Below are positions 45,789-55,228 of a stretch of DNA of 64,000 nucleotides, piece after piece (position 1 is the first letter of the stretch; the number at the start of each line of letters is the position of its first letter). Under the pieces are notes generated by a model, which ran no database searches, was not told where the DNA came from, and was given only the letters and a program-made list of their open reading frames with translations. The DNA comes from Blattabacterium cuenoti (GTDB lineage: Bacteria > Bacteroidota > Bacteroidia > Flavobacteriales > Blattabacteriaceae): contig NZ_CP059181.1 in assembly GCF_014251235.1 (NCBI RefSeq), positions 248,001 to 312,000 on the forward strand, given 5' to 3'. The translations under genes were made by a program, and so were the position numbers.

Positions 45789-46418
45789 CTAAGAGGAATA
45801 ATAATCTAAAAGTCCACGATGAGTAGCTTTTATAGATCTTTTACCCTTTGTCCAATTTGCTGGACAGACTTCTCCACTTTTTTCATAATATTGAAGAGCA
45901 TCTATCATACGAATGGCTTCATCTATATTTCTTCCTAAAGGAAAATCATTAATTAAAAGATGTCTGATAAAACCTTCTTTATCTATCAAGAATAAACCTC
46001 TATAAGATATTAGCTCTCCCGTAGCTTTTAATTCGTTTTGGTCTAAAATTAAGTTTCCAGATAAAACACCATAATTATAGGATATAGTTTTATTGATATC
46101 AGAAACTATAGGATAAGTAACGCCATGTATACCTCCTTTTTCTTTTGGAATTTGTAACCATGCCCAGTGAGATTGTTCCGTATCTGTAGATATAGCTATA
46201 ACTTGAACATTCCTTTGCTCAAAGTCACGTATTTTTTCTTGAAATGCATATATTTCTGTAGGACAAACAAAAGTGAAATCTTTTGGATAGAAAAAAAGTA
46301 ACACATATTTACTTCCATAAAAATGTTCTAAAGTAAAATTTTGAATAATATCTTCACCATTTAATACTGCACTAGCTGTAAAATTAGGAGCTTTTTTTGA
46401 AATTAAAGTATGTTTCAT
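45789..46418 (-). CDS. Typical 2-Cys peroxiredoxin (AhpC/Prx1 type)
   Basis: A 209-residue thiol peroxidase that removes hydrogen peroxide and organic peroxides. Peroxidatic Cys52 lies in FTFVCPTEI and resolving Cys185 in GEVCPANW. The long C-terminal tail after Cys185 is like that of robust-oligomer Prx1 enzymes. No AhpF or thioredoxin partner is near. A -7-type box TAATTTTG (complement of 46447-46454) lies about 30 bases upstream of the start. Confidence 0.95.
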   Translation of the reverse strand: MKHTLISKKAPNFTASAVLNGEDIIQNFTLEHFYGSKYVLLFFYPKDFTFVCPTEIYAFQEKIRDFEQRNVQVIAISTDTEQSHWAWLQIPKEKGGIHGVTYPIVSDINKTISYNYGVLSGNLILDQNELKATGELISYRGLFLIDKEGFIRHLLINDFPLGRNIDEAIRMIDALQYYEKSGEVCPANWTKGKRSIKATHRGLLDYYSS

Positions 46419-46474
46419 TTTTTTCTTAATTTATTGACGAATTTACCAAAATTATCATAAAAAACCAATCTTTT

Positions 46475-48316
46475 TCATACATATCTATGTAACTTTTTAT
46501 TAAGTTTATTTTTCAAATTTGTTAAATACATAATTCTTTTCAAAATAACTTCATTTTCAACATTGCTTTTCTGAAAATTAAGAATTTCTTGTTGTATTAA
46601 TTTTAATACATATAAAGATTTATATCTCAATAAAATATCCATGAGATATTGATGAATTCTCTCTTCTTTAGAAGAAACATCAATTCCTTTTTTATCCCAT
46701 TTAGATAAAGAATATGTTTTTTTCTCTTTATTAAGCTTAAGGAAATTTAAATTCCCTTTTTTATGTTTTTGTAAACAAATTTGATCAAATATTTTTTGAT
46801 GATGTTCCAAGAAAAAACGGAATTTACATTTTATAAATGTTTGGTATATCTCCTCAAAAACAGTAACATGATATCCTTCTTTTTTTTGAATCAGAAGATT
46901 TCCATAATTTAAAATCAAATGAATTAATTCTCTTTCTAGAATAAAAAGTGGATTTCTTTTTCCTGAATTTAAAAGAATGTTTTTTCCGATTTTATTCTTC
47001 TGTTTATTATTTTTTTGACTGATTCTTATTAATTCAGAAATTAGAACTTCTGGGCGTATATCGAATAATTTAGATGTTTCCTGAATGTATAACTCTCTTT
47101 GAATAAAATTAGATAATTTAGAAATATTATTCAATATAGTCCAAACCAAAAATGATTTTTTCATTGGATCATCTTGATGGAATTTTTCATAGATTCTCTT
47201 TTTAAAGGAAACAAAATTATAGCTATTTTTATCTAAAACATCTCTCAATTGAGAATAAGAATAATTTTTTGCCAAATAATCCGGGTCTTCTCCATTATCA
47301 AAGAATAGAACACGTAAATTCATATTTTGTTCAAGGAACATATTAATAACTCTTAAAGTAGCTTTAAGACCAGGACTGTCTCCGTCATAGAAGATGACAA
47401 TAGATTTTGTAAATCTCTTAATCAATAAAATTTGATCAATAGTCAGAGAAGTTCCAGAAGAGGATACCACATTCTTTATTCCAGACTGATGTAAAGATAT
47501 AACATCAGTATATCCTTCAACTAAATAACAAAAATCCTCTTTTAAAATGTTATTTTTAGCTTGAAATAAGCCATATAAAATTTTTCCTTTTTGAAAAATA
47601 TCATTTTCTGACGAATTAAGATATCTTGTAGCATAAGAATTATCATCAATAATCCTACCTCCAAAACCTATAACTATTCCTAAATGATCATAAATAGGAA
47701 ACATTATACGTTTACGAAAGCAGTCAAAAGGATTATTATTTTCTTTTAATACAATCAAACCAGATTTTTGTAAATCACATATATTTAAACCTTTCTTTAA
47801 AGCTACTTCTGTGAATAGTCTATAAGAAGAAGGAGCATAACCTAATTTAAATTCATGAATGGTTTGTATATTAATACCTCTTTTATTGACTAAATAACTT
47901 AATCCATTATTTTTTCCTTCTTGAGTAAAATATAATTGATTTCGGAAAAATGATTTTGCATAATCTTGTATTAAGCATAAATTTTTATATTCATGATATC
48001 TTTTTTGAACAAAAGATGAATAATTATTTCCTTGAATCTTAATATCATATTTTTTAGCTAAATAATGTAAGGATTCTACATAAGTAAAATGTTCATGCTC
48101 CATAAGAAAAGTGATGATATTTCCCCCTTTTCCAGAACTAAAATCCTTCCATATTCTTTTTTTAGGAGAGACAACAAAAGACGGATTTGTTTCTTGGGAG
48201 AAAGGACTTAATCCTCTATAATTTAGACCGCTTTTTTTTAATCGAACAAATTCTCCAATCACTTCTTCTATACAAGAAATAGAATATATTTTTTTTATAG
48301 TTTCTTTAGAAATCAT
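46475..48316 (-). CDS. dnaG: DNA primase DnaG lacking the zinc ligands
   Basis: A 613-residue primase making RNA primers for replication. The zinc-binding domain fold is recognisable (LNYRGLSPFSQETNPSF, then IWKDFSSGKGGN), but all four ligands are gone: Ser37, Ser40, Asp58 and Ser61 occupy the places of Cys, His, Cys, Cys in the E. coli enzyme, with the same spacings of 3, 21 and 24. The Toprim core is normal: VEGYTDVISLHQSG and FYDGDSPGLKA. A helicase-binding region follows. I recall similar losses in other Bacteroidetes primases. Confidence 0.97.
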   Translation of the reverse strand: MISKETIKKIYSISCIEEVIGEFVRLKKSGLNYRGLSPFSQETNPSFVVSPKKRIWKDFSSGKGGNIITFLMEHEHFTYVESLHYLAKKYDIKIQGNNYSSFVQKRYHEYKNLCLIQDYAKSFFRNQLYFTQEGKNNGLSYLVNKRGINIQTIHEFKLGYAPSSYRLFTEVALKKGLNICDLQKSGLIVLKENNNPFDCFRKRIMFPIYDHLGIVIGFGGRIIDDNSYATRYLNSSENDIFQKGKILYGLFQAKNNILKEDFCYLVEGYTDVISLHQSGIKNVVSSSGTSLTIDQILLIKRFTKSIVIFYDGDSPGLKATLRVINMFLEQNMNLRVLFFDNGEDPDYLAKNYSYSQLRDVLDKNSYNFVSFKKRIYEKFHQDDPMKKSFLVWTILNNISKLSNFIQRELYIQETSKLFDIRPEVLISELIRISQKNNKQKNKIGKNILLNSGKRNPLFILERELIHLILNYGNLLIQKKEGYHVTVFEEIYQTFIKCKFRFFLEHHQKIFDQICLQKHKKGNLNFLKLNKEKKTYSLSKWDKKGIDVSSKEERIHQYLMDILLRYKSLYVLKLIQQEILNFQKSNVENEVILKRIMYLTNLKNKLNKKLHRYV

Positions 48317-48321
48317 AATTT

Positions 48322-48978
48322 TTATTTCTGACTATTTTTCATCCTACGAATTACTTTTTTTGGATTTTTACTAGAAAAAATAGTAGTTCCTGATACTAAA
48401 ATATCAGCTCCATTTTTAAATAATAAAGAAGCATTTCCTAGATTAATCCCACCATCTACTTCTATAAGAGCAGAAGAATGTTTTTTTAAAATTAAATCTT
48501 TAGCATCTTCTACTTTTTTATATGTTTGATTAATAAATTTTTGTCCACTAAAGCCAGGATTAACGCTCATTAACAAAACAAAATCTATATCCATAATAAT
48601 TTCTTTCAAAAGAAAAACTGGAGTATGAGGATTGACAGCTACACCTGCCTTCATGCCATGCTCTTTAATAGAAGAAATAGTCCTATTTAAATGAATACAA
48701 GCTTCATAATGAACATGTAAATGATCTGCTCCACATTCTTTAAATTGTTCTATATAACGTTCTGGTTGTAAAATCATTAAATGTACATCCATAGGTTTAG
48801 ATGCATATTTTTTCATTTTTTTTATAAAAAGATTTCCAAAAGAAATATTAGAAACAAATGTTGTATCCATAATATCAATATGGAACCAATCAGCTTCACT
48901 TTCATTTAGCATTTTTATATCTTTATATAAAAAAACAAGATCCGCTGAAAGTAAAGATGGAGCTATAATTTTTCTCAT
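48322..48978 (-). CDS. rpe: Ribulose-phosphate 3-epimerase
   Basis: A 218-residue TIM-barrel enzyme of the pentose phosphate pathway, interconverting ribulose 5-phosphate and xylulose 5-phosphate. PSLLSADL at the start, the metal-binding His/Asp in WFHIDIMD and DVHLMI, the phosphate loop VNPGFSGQKF and IEVDGGIN are all present. It ends 5 bases before dnaG on the minus strand, so the two are probably co-transcribed. Confidence 0.97.
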   Translation of the reverse strand: MRKIIAPSLLSADLVFLYKDIKMLNESEADWFHIDIMDTTFVSNISFGNLFIKKMKKYASKPMDVHLMILQPERYIEQFKECGADHLHVHYEACIHLNRTISSIKEHGMKAGVAVNPHTPVFLLKEIIMDIDFVLLMSVNPGFSGQKFINQTYKKVEDAKDLILKKHSSALIEVDGGINLGNASLLFKNGADILVSGTTIFSSKNPKKVIRRMKNSQK

Positions 48979-49032
48979 ATTTTTTTAATATTGATAGAAA
49001 AAAATAAGGTATTGAAATGAAATGATCATTTT

Positions 49033-49836
49033 TCAATGATCTATCATTTCACTAATCCCTATTTTAGAAAAACCTCCATCATGATATAAATTTTGCATTG
49101 TAACTTTTTTTGTTAAATCGGAAAAAAGTGTAATTATATAATTTGCACAATCTTGTGTAGAGGCATTTCCTAACGGAGATATCTTTTCAGATATAACGAA
49201 AAATTTGTTAAATCCTTTAATAGATTTTGCCGCTTTAGTAATGCTAGGAGATTGTGAAATTGTGTTTACTCTAACTTTATCCTTTATTCCCCAATAATAA
49301 CCAAAATTACGAGTGATACTCTCTAAATACGATTTATAATCTGACATATCTCCATAATGTGGAAAAAATCTTTGAGAAGCAATATATGTTAAAGCAACAA
49401 TAGATCCCCATTTATTCATAGCTTTTTTTTTCCAGGCTATCTGCATGATCTTATGATAAGAAACAGCAGATATTTCCCATCCCTTTCTCAAAAATTCATA
49501 ATTGATAGAAGTATAAGAACATCCTTTTCTAATATTTATGGACATTGCTATAGAATGTAGCATAAAATCTATTTTACCACCGAAATAATCTAATGTTTTA
49601 TCAAAAAGAATATTCAGATCTTCTAAAGAAGTAGCATCTGCTGGAATAACCATAGATTTAGTTTTTTTTGATAAATCATAAATTTTACTTCCCATTCTTA
49701 TAGAAGAAGGTGTATTTGTTAAAACAAAAGAACCTTCTTCTTCATATACTTTTTCTGCTACTTTCCAAGCAATGGAATTTTCATCTAAAGCTCCAAATAT
49801 AATTCCTTTTTTTCCCTTCAATAAATTGTAAGACAT
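49033..49836 (-). CDS. fabI: Enoyl-ACP reductase (NADH) FabI
   Basis: A 267-residue short-chain reductase that finishes each round of fatty-acid elongation. It begins LLKGKKGIIFGALDENSIAWKVA with the FabI nucleotide-binding turn; the catalytic Tyr-x6-Lys type pair is in HYGDMSDYKSYLES, and NTISQSPSITKAAKSI is the substrate-loop region. The last segment ANYIITLFSDLTKKVTMQ is typical of Bacteroidetes FabI. This is the best sign that the cell makes its own fatty acids. Confidence 0.97.
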   Translation of the reverse strand: MSYNLLKGKKGIIFGALDENSIAWKVAEKVYEEEGSFVLTNTPSSIRMGSKIYDLSKKTKSMVIPADATSLEDLNILFDKTLDYFGGKIDFMLHSIAMSINIRKGCSYTSINYEFLRKGWEISAVSYHKIMQIAWKKKAMNKWGSIVALTYIASQRFFPHYGDMSDYKSYLESITRNFGYYWGIKDKVRVNTISQSPSITKAAKSIKGFNKFFVISEKISPLGNASTQDCANYIITLFSDLTKKVTMQNLYHDGGFSKIGISEMIDH

Positions 49837-49873
49837 AAATATTGATTAACTAATTAATATGAGAATACTGATT

Positions 49874-51130
49874 TCATATGTTAAAAACATCTTTAATGAT
49901 AGGTAAATAATCCAATTTTTCCCATGTAAAAAGTTCTACTTCTTGTTTTTTCTTTTTCCTTTCCCCGTCAAAGAAATATTTCCATACTTTTCTTGGTTTT
50001 TTCCCCATATGTCCATAAACTGATGTTTCCTCATATATCGGATGACAAAGTTTCAATCTTTTTGTAATAGCGTAAGGACGTAAATCAAAAATTTTTTTGA
50101 TATTCAATACAATATCTTCATCAAGAAGATCCACTTTAGAAGTCCCATAAGTATTGACAAAAATACTGATAGGTTCTTCAACTCCAACTGCATAAGATAT
50201 TTGTACCAATAATTCATCCGCAATACCTGCAGCTACGAGATTTTTAGCAATATGTCGTGCTGCATATGCTCCCGATCTATCCACTTTAGAAGGATCTTTT
50301 CCAGAAAAAGAACCTCCTCCATGACTTCCTCTCCCACCATAAGTATCTACTATAATTTTTCTACCGGTAAGTCCCGTATCTCCATGAGGGCCTCCGATTA
50401 CAAATTTACCTGTAGTATTTATGTAATATTTTGTTCTGTCCGTAAATAATTTTTTTACTTTTTTGGAAAAGACTTTTTTTACCCTTGGTAGCAAAATATT
50501 TCTGATATCTTGAACTATTCTTTGATGCATTCTTTCTCTTGTATCGAATTCATCATGTTGAGTAGAAATTACGATAGCGTGAATATGCATAGGAATATTA
50601 TTTTCAGAATATTCTAAAGTGACTTGAGACTTAGAATCTGGACGTAAGTAAGTCATTTTTTTACCTTCTTTTCGTATAGATGAAAGTTCTTTTAGTAAAT
50701 AATGAGATATCTCTAATGCTAGTGGCATATAATTTTCTGTTTCTTTAATTGCATATCCAAATACAAAACCTTGATCTCCTGCTCCATATTCTTCAGATTT
50801 TCTTAACTTCCTTATTCCATGATAAAGATCTATAGATTGTTTTTGAATAGAAGAAAGAATACCACAAGAATCGGCATTGAATCTATATTCATTTTTTGTA
50901 TATCCAATTTTACGAAGAATATCACGAGCCACCTTACGAACATTAACATAAGTTTTAGAATTTACTTCTCCAGCTAATATAATTTGTCCTGTAGTAACTA
51001 AAGTTTCTATCGCTACTTTTGCCTCTGGATCATCAGCTAAAAAATGATCTAATATAGTATCCGATATCTGATCCGAAATTTTATCAGGATGTCCCTCTGA
51101 AACGGATTCACTAGTAAATAAATAAGACAT
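49874..51130 (-). CDS. metK: S-adenosylmethionine synthetase
   Basis: A 418-residue enzyme joining methionine and ATP. It starts MSYLFTSESVSEGHPDKISDQISD, the family N terminus, then GAGDQGFVFGYA and GGPHGDTGLTGRKIIVDTYGG with the following GGGSFSGKDPSKVDRSGAY. The frame is open further up to 51226, but the extra 32 residues lack similarity and would run into aroG. The product serves the many methyltransferases and radical SAM enzymes in this window. It follows aroG by 40 bases. Confidence 0.98.
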   Translation of the reverse strand: MSYLFTSESVSEGHPDKISDQISDTILDHFLADDPEAKVAIETLVTTGQIILAGEVNSKTYVNVRKVARDILRKIGYTKNEYRFNADSCGILSSIQKQSIDLYHGIRKLRKSEEYGAGDQGFVFGYAIKETENYMPLALEISHYLLKELSSIRKEGKKMTYLRPDSKSQVTLEYSENNIPMHIHAIVISTQHDEFDTRERMHQRIVQDIRNILLPRVKKVFSKKVKKLFTDRTKYYINTTGKFVIGGPHGDTGLTGRKIIVDTYGGRGSHGGGSFSGKDPSKVDRSGAYAARHIAKNLVAAGIADELLVQISYAVGVEEPISIFVNTYGTSKVDLLDEDIVLNIKKIFDLRPYAITKRLKLCHPIYEETSVYGHMGKKPRKVWKYFFDGERKKKKQEVELFTWEKLDYLPIIKDVFNI

Positions 51131-51170
51131 TTCTCTGACAAGATAAATTATTTTTTTTCTACATTTTATT

Positions 51171-52244
51171 CTAATCTTTTTGAATATTAATGGATTCTTT
51201 ATGCAACAATTGAAAAATATCCTCAAGTATTTTTTCCGAAAGACCTAATTCTTTTCCCAATTTTATAGATTTTTTCATAATAGATTTCCATCTATTTGGC
51301 TGAAAAATTGTGATATCTTCAGATTTTTTTAAAAAACCCAATTTTTTAGAAATTTTCATTCTATCTGCTAAAAGGTGAATGATATTCTCATCTATTTCAT
51401 CAATAAAAACTCTAAAATCATATAAATCCTTTTTTTTATCAAATGTAGTAGTAATATATGTTAGTTTTTTTAACATATTTAAGAGATAGACCGGAGTAAT
51501 CTGTTGTTTAGCATCACTCCAAGCATGATCAGGATCACAATGACTTTCTATCATTAAACCATCATATCTAAAACGATATGCTTTTTCTGCTATCTCAAAA
51601 ATACCTTCTTTGTTTCCGCAAATGTGTGATGGATCACATATCACAGGAATTCTAGGAAGAATTTTCCTAAAATTAAACAATAAATTCCAATTTGGTTGAT
51701 TTCTGTATTTTGATGTTTTATAGGTGTAAAATCCACGGTGGATTACTCCTAACTTTTTTAATCCTTTACTTAATAAACGTTCTAAAGCTCCAATCCACAA
51801 TTCTATATCAGGATGTATAGGATTTTTTACTAGGATAATTTTATCCTCTTCTCCTTCTAAAGAATCCGCTATTTCTTGAATAGTAAAAGGACTAGCCGTA
51901 CTTCTTGCTCCTATCCAAAGAACATCAATGTCAAATGATTTTGCCAATTTAACATGTTCAGCGTTTGCTACCTCTGTGGATACCATTAACCCTGTATCTT
52001 CTTTCACTTTTTTCAACCACCTCAGTCCTTTTTTTCCTATACCTTCAAAATTGTTTGGTCTAGTCCTAGGTTTCCATATTCCTGCTCTAAATATTTGAAC
52101 ATAAACTGGATCTAGTTTTTTTGCTGTTTCCATAATTTGTTGTTCACTTTCTGCACTACAAGGTCCAGATATAGTTAAAGGTCTATCAAATTGATCTATC
52201 CAAGATCGATCAATACTATTATTCAGAATATCTTTTTCCATCAC
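51171..52244 (-). CDS. aroG: Bifunctional DAHP synthase / chorismate mutase
   Basis: A 357-residue fusion. Residues 1-260 are a type I-beta DAHP synthase, first enzyme of the shikimate pathway: SGPCSAES, FRAGIWKPRTRPNNFEG, NPIHPDIELWIGALERL, CDPSHICG and ESHCDPDHAWSDA. Residues about 265-357 are a chorismate mutase of the AroQ type: FRVFIDEIDENIIHLLADRMKISKKLG with the typical helix pattern. This fusion is common in Bacteroidetes, where the mutase part also acts in feedback control. It belongs to the pheA-aminotransferase-tyrA-aroG operon and gives both ends of the aromatic route. Confidence 0.95.
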   Translation of the reverse strand: MMEKDILNNSIDRSWIDQFDRPLTISGPCSAESEQQIMETAKKLDPVYVQIFRAGIWKPRTRPNNFEGIGKKGLRWLKKVKEDTGLMVSTEVANAEHVKLAKSFDIDVLWIGARSTASPFTIQEIADSLEGEEDKIILVKNPIHPDIELWIGALERLLSKGLKKLGVIHRGFYTYKTSKYRNQPNWNLLFNFRKILPRIPVICDPSHICGNKEGIFEIAEKAYRFRYDGLMIESHCDPDHAWSDAKQQITPVYLLNMLKKLTYITTTFDKKKDLYDFRVFIDEIDENIIHLLADRMKISKKLGFLKKSEDITIFQPNRWKSIMKKSIKLGKELGLSEKILEDIFQLLHKESINIQKD

Positions 52245-52256
52245 AATACATTTAAT

Positions 52257-53099
52257 TTATACATATTTTTTTATTTTATTTGATTCTTTCATATAATGAT
52301 TAATTTCATGATATTTTTTATTTTTTAGATAAAAACGAATTTTTTCTAAATTATCTATATGAATATCTATGGCCTCAATCAGGTTTTTTTTATTTGAAAT
52401 AAAAATAGGTAACCATGTTTTAGGATTGCTTTTAGCTAAACGGGTAGCAGAAATAAATCCACTTCCTATTATCTTATTCAAAATATCTTCTTCGTTTTCA
52501 AACTTTTCTAAAGTTGTTTTAGCTAAGGAAAAGGATAAAATATGAGGTAAATGAGAAACATAAGAAATATAAAAATCATGTTCTTTAGAAGTTAAATAAA
52601 TTTTACGCATTTTCATAATAGAGTAAATTTTTTCGGCCATAGATATTGCATCTTTAGCACTTAATTCAGAATCACAAAAAACACAATTTTTTTTATAGAA
52701 AAGATCTGAATGAGCCGAATTTGGTCCAGAATTTTCGATTCCTGCAATGGGGTGTGTGGCAACAAAACGACTTCTTTTTGGATGAGAATAAACACTATGA
52801 CAAATATCATATTTAGTAGATCCAGTATCTAAAATAACTGTATTTTCACTCACTTTATTCAGAATACTTGGAAGTATTTTTTTTATATGATCAACAGGAA
52901 TGGATAAAATAATAACGGAAGATAATCGAATAAGATCTTTTAAGGGGATAATTTCATCTACTATTCCAAGTTTGATAGCATGTACAGCGTTTTTTTCATT
53001 TAAGTCGGTCCCTATATATCTATCACCAAAATTATATTTTTTCAATCCTAAACTAATAGATCCACCAATTAAACCTAATCCTATAATTCCAATATTCAT
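52257..53099 (-). CDS. tyrA: Prephenate dehydrogenase TyrA
   Basis: A 280-residue NAD(P)-dependent enzyme turning prephenate into 4-hydroxyphenylpyruvate for tyrosine. Rossmann start IGIIGLGLIGGSISLGLKK; DTGSTKYDI; the substrate-binding THPIAGIENSGP; and SHLPHILSFSLA with the conserved His. No ACT domain is attached, so no built-in tyrosine feedback is visible. It overlaps the upstream aminotransferase by 4 bases. Confidence 0.96.
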   Translation of the reverse strand: MNIGIIGLGLIGGSISLGLKKYNFGDRYIGTDLNEKNAVHAIKLGIVDEIIPLKDLIRLSSVIILSIPVDHIKKILPSILNKVSENTVILDTGSTKYDICHSVYSHPKRSRFVATHPIAGIENSGPNSAHSDLFYKKNCVFCDSELSAKDAISMAEKIYSIMKMRKIYLTSKEHDFYISYVSHLPHILSFSLAKTTLEKFENEEDILNKIIGSGFISATRLAKSNPKTWLPIFISNKKNLIEAIDIHIDNLEKIRFYLKNKKYHEINHYMKESNKIKKYV

Positions 53100-54259
53100 G
53101 AAAAAATTCTATTTTTTGCCTCTTCCAAAACTTCAAAAGGACAACACATAGATAATCTAACGTATCCTTTTCCATTTTTTCCAAAAATTCTTCCTGGTGT
53201 AATAAATATGTGATAATTTTTAAGAATTTTCTCTGACCATTTATTATCATCTTTATCTATCTTTTCTGTTATTCTTGCCCAAACAAATATACCAGAGCTA
53301 TTTTTATTGTATTTTAAATGAAGACGATCACATATTTCCCATATAACTTTTCGACGTCTGATATATTCCATATTTAGTTTTTTAAACCATTTTTCACCAT
53401 AATTAAATGCTTCTATAGCTCCAATTTGGATAGGAAAAAACATTCCAGAATCCATTTGACTTTTTACTTTTACGATATTTTTAATAAAATCTCCTTTTCC
53501 AATTATCATTCCGACACGCCATCCTGGCATATTATAACTTTTACTTAAAGAATTTAATTCTAAAGAAACATCTTTAGCTCCATCAATATTAAAAATACTC
53601 AATGGTTTTTTTCGATTGTTTAATAGCAATAAGCTATATGGGTTATCATGAACTAGTAAAATATGATTTTTTTTAGCAAAAAGGACTATTTCTTCTAACT
53701 TATCAAAAGTAAGAGTGGATCCTGTAGGCATATGAGGTGAATTAATCCACATAATTTTTACATTAGTAATGTCTTTATTATTTTCCAAATCCTGTATGTT
53801 TGGACACCAGTTTTCACTTTCATAAAGATTATAATAAATAATTTCAGATTCCAAAAGTTTAGTTATAGAAGAATAAGTCGGATATCCTGGATCTGGAATT
53901 AAAACACTGTTTCCTCTATTTAAATAAGACAAACTTATATGCATAACTCCTTCCTTTGATCCCATTAAAGGTAAAATTTCTCTATTTGGATCTACATCTA
54001 CCTGATATGTTCTTTTATACCAAATAGAAACAGCTTTTCGAAAGCTATCTATTCCAACATAATTTTGATAAGTATTCGCATTATTTCTTTCTGATGCTAT
54101 TTTCATTTGATGAATCACTCCACTTGGAGGAAGAAGATCCGGATTTCCTATTCCTAAATTAATAATTTTTATTCCTTTTTTTTCAAGAAGACGAATTTCT
54201 CTCATTTTTTCGGAAAAAAAGTATTCCGATATTTGATCCATTCTTGTTGACTCAATCAT
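53096..54259 (-). CDS. Class I aminotransferase of the aromatic block
   Basis: A 387-residue PLP-dependent aminotransferase: LGIGNPDLLPP, INSPHMPTGSTLT, VHDNPYSLLLL and the PLP-Lys motif LNSLSKSYNMPGWRVGM. Placed between pheA and tyrA, with 4-base overlaps on both sides, it likely makes phenylalanine and tyrosine from phenylpyruvate and 4-hydroxyphenylpyruvate, or acts on prephenate. An alternative start is the Met at residue 7. Confidence 0.92.
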   Translation of the reverse strand: MIESTRMDQISEYFFSEKMREIRLLEKKGIKIINLGIGNPDLLPPSGVIHQMKIASERNNANTYQNYVGIDSFRKAVSIWYKRTYQVDVDPNREILPLMGSKEGVMHISLSYLNRGNSVLIPDPGYPTYSSITKLLESEIIYYNLYESENWCPNIQDLENNKDITNVKIMWINSPHMPTGSTLTFDKLEEIVLFAKKNHILLVHDNPYSLLLLNNRKKPLSIFNIDGAKDVSLELNSLSKSYNMPGWRVGMIIGKGDFIKNIVKVKSQMDSGMFFPIQIGAIEAFNYGEKWFKKLNMEYIRRRKVIWEICDRLHLKYNKNSSGIFVWARITEKIDKDDNKWSEKILKNYHIFITPGRIFGKNGKGYVRLSMCCPFEVLEEAKNRIFS

Positions 54260-55113
54260 TGAAGATCTATTTTTTCTTCTGTTCCATTTTTGTATTCTCC
54301 CATAATAGAGAATTGATGAATAGATACTATTTTTCGTATTTTTTCTTTCATCATATTATAATCTTTTATATCATTAAATATAATATCTACATAAAATGAA
54401 TATTCCCAAGGTTTTTCTATAATAGGTATGGATTGTATTTTAGTCATGTTTATTCCTAAACTCGATATAATACCCAAAATTTGAGAAAGACTTCCGATTG
54501 TATGCAAAATTTTAAATTTTAATGAAGCTTTATTAAAAAAATTATCTTCCTTTTTTTTATAAATATTTTCAATAACGAAGAATCTAGTAAAATTACTTTT
54601 AATCGTTTGTATATTTCTATAGATTATTTCTAATCCATACTCTTTAGCTGCATCTTCTGATGCTATTGCAGAAAAATCTTTTTTTTTTTTACTAGAAATA
54701 AATTTAGCAGCAGCTGCTGTATCGTAGTATTTTGATATTTTTATTTCAGGATATTTTTCTAAAAAAGTTTCACATTGTAAAATAGCCATCGGATGAGAGT
54801 ATATCTCTTGTATATTTTCTATTTTTTGTCCAGGAAAAACCATTAAATGGTGTTTTATAGGCATATATACTTCTCCTACTATTCTTATTAAATTATATTC
54901 AGATAAAAGATTGTAATTAGTTAATATTGTTCCCGCTATACTATTTTCTATAGCCATTACTCCTACATCTACATCTCCTTGAACAACTGAGATAGCTAAA
55001 TCTTTAAAAGAAAAAAATTCCATTAATTCATAAGGATAACTTCTTCCAAAATACTTAGAAACTGCTGCGTGATGAAAACAACCCTTAATCCCTTGTATAG
55101 CTATCTTTTTCAT
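54256..55113 (-). CDS. pheA: Prephenate dehydratase PheA (with ACT domain)
   Basis: A 285-residue enzyme making phenylpyruvate. The catalytic domain begins AIQGIKGCFHHAA and has the SNFTRF motif with the essential Thr-Arg-Phe; the ACT domain follows (about 195-275). In Phe-inhibited enzymes the ACT domain carries GALV and ESRP; here they read GSLS and IQSIP, so feedback binding is likely weak or altered. First gene of the aromatic operon. An A12 run in the message (complement of 54679-54690) keeps the frame, in contrast to mvaD. Start at ATG 55113. Confidence 0.96.
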   Translation of the reverse strand: MKKIAIQGIKGCFHHAAVSKYFGRSYPYELMEFFSFKDLAISVVQGDVDVGVMAIENSIAGTILTNYNLLSEYNLIRIVGEVYMPIKHHLMVFPGQKIENIQEIYSHPMAILQCETFLEKYPEIKISKYYDTAAAAKFISSKKKKDFSAIASEDAAKEYGLEIIYRNIQTIKSNFTRFFVIENIYKKKEDNFFNKASLKFKILHTIGSLSQILGIISSLGINMTKIQSIPIIEKPWEYSFYVDIIFNDIKDYNMMKEKIRKIVSIHQFSIMGEYKNGTEEKIDLQ

Positions 55114-55144
55114 GTATAAATCAAATCTACATATATAGAAAATT

Positions 55145-55175
55145 CAAAGGTAGAAAATAATTTAGTTTTATGCAA
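55145..55175 (-). promoter_or_regulatory. Bacteroidetes-type promoter of the pheA-tyrA-aroG operon
   Basis: On the minus strand TTG (complement of 55173-55175), a 20-base spacer and TACCTTTG (complement of 55145-55152). Both elements and the spacing match the TTTG / TAnnTTTG promoters of Bacteroidetes. The -7 box ends about 30 bases before the pheA ATG. Confidence 0.5.
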
Positions 55176-55228
55176 TGTATTTTATCATATCTCAATGAGA
55201 AAAATCAATACAAAAAACGGTTAACTTT

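Noticed and set aside
51131-51226. N-terminal extension of metK
   Set aside because: No family similarity and it would overlap the aroG end; the known start MSYLFTSESVSEGHPDK is at 51130.
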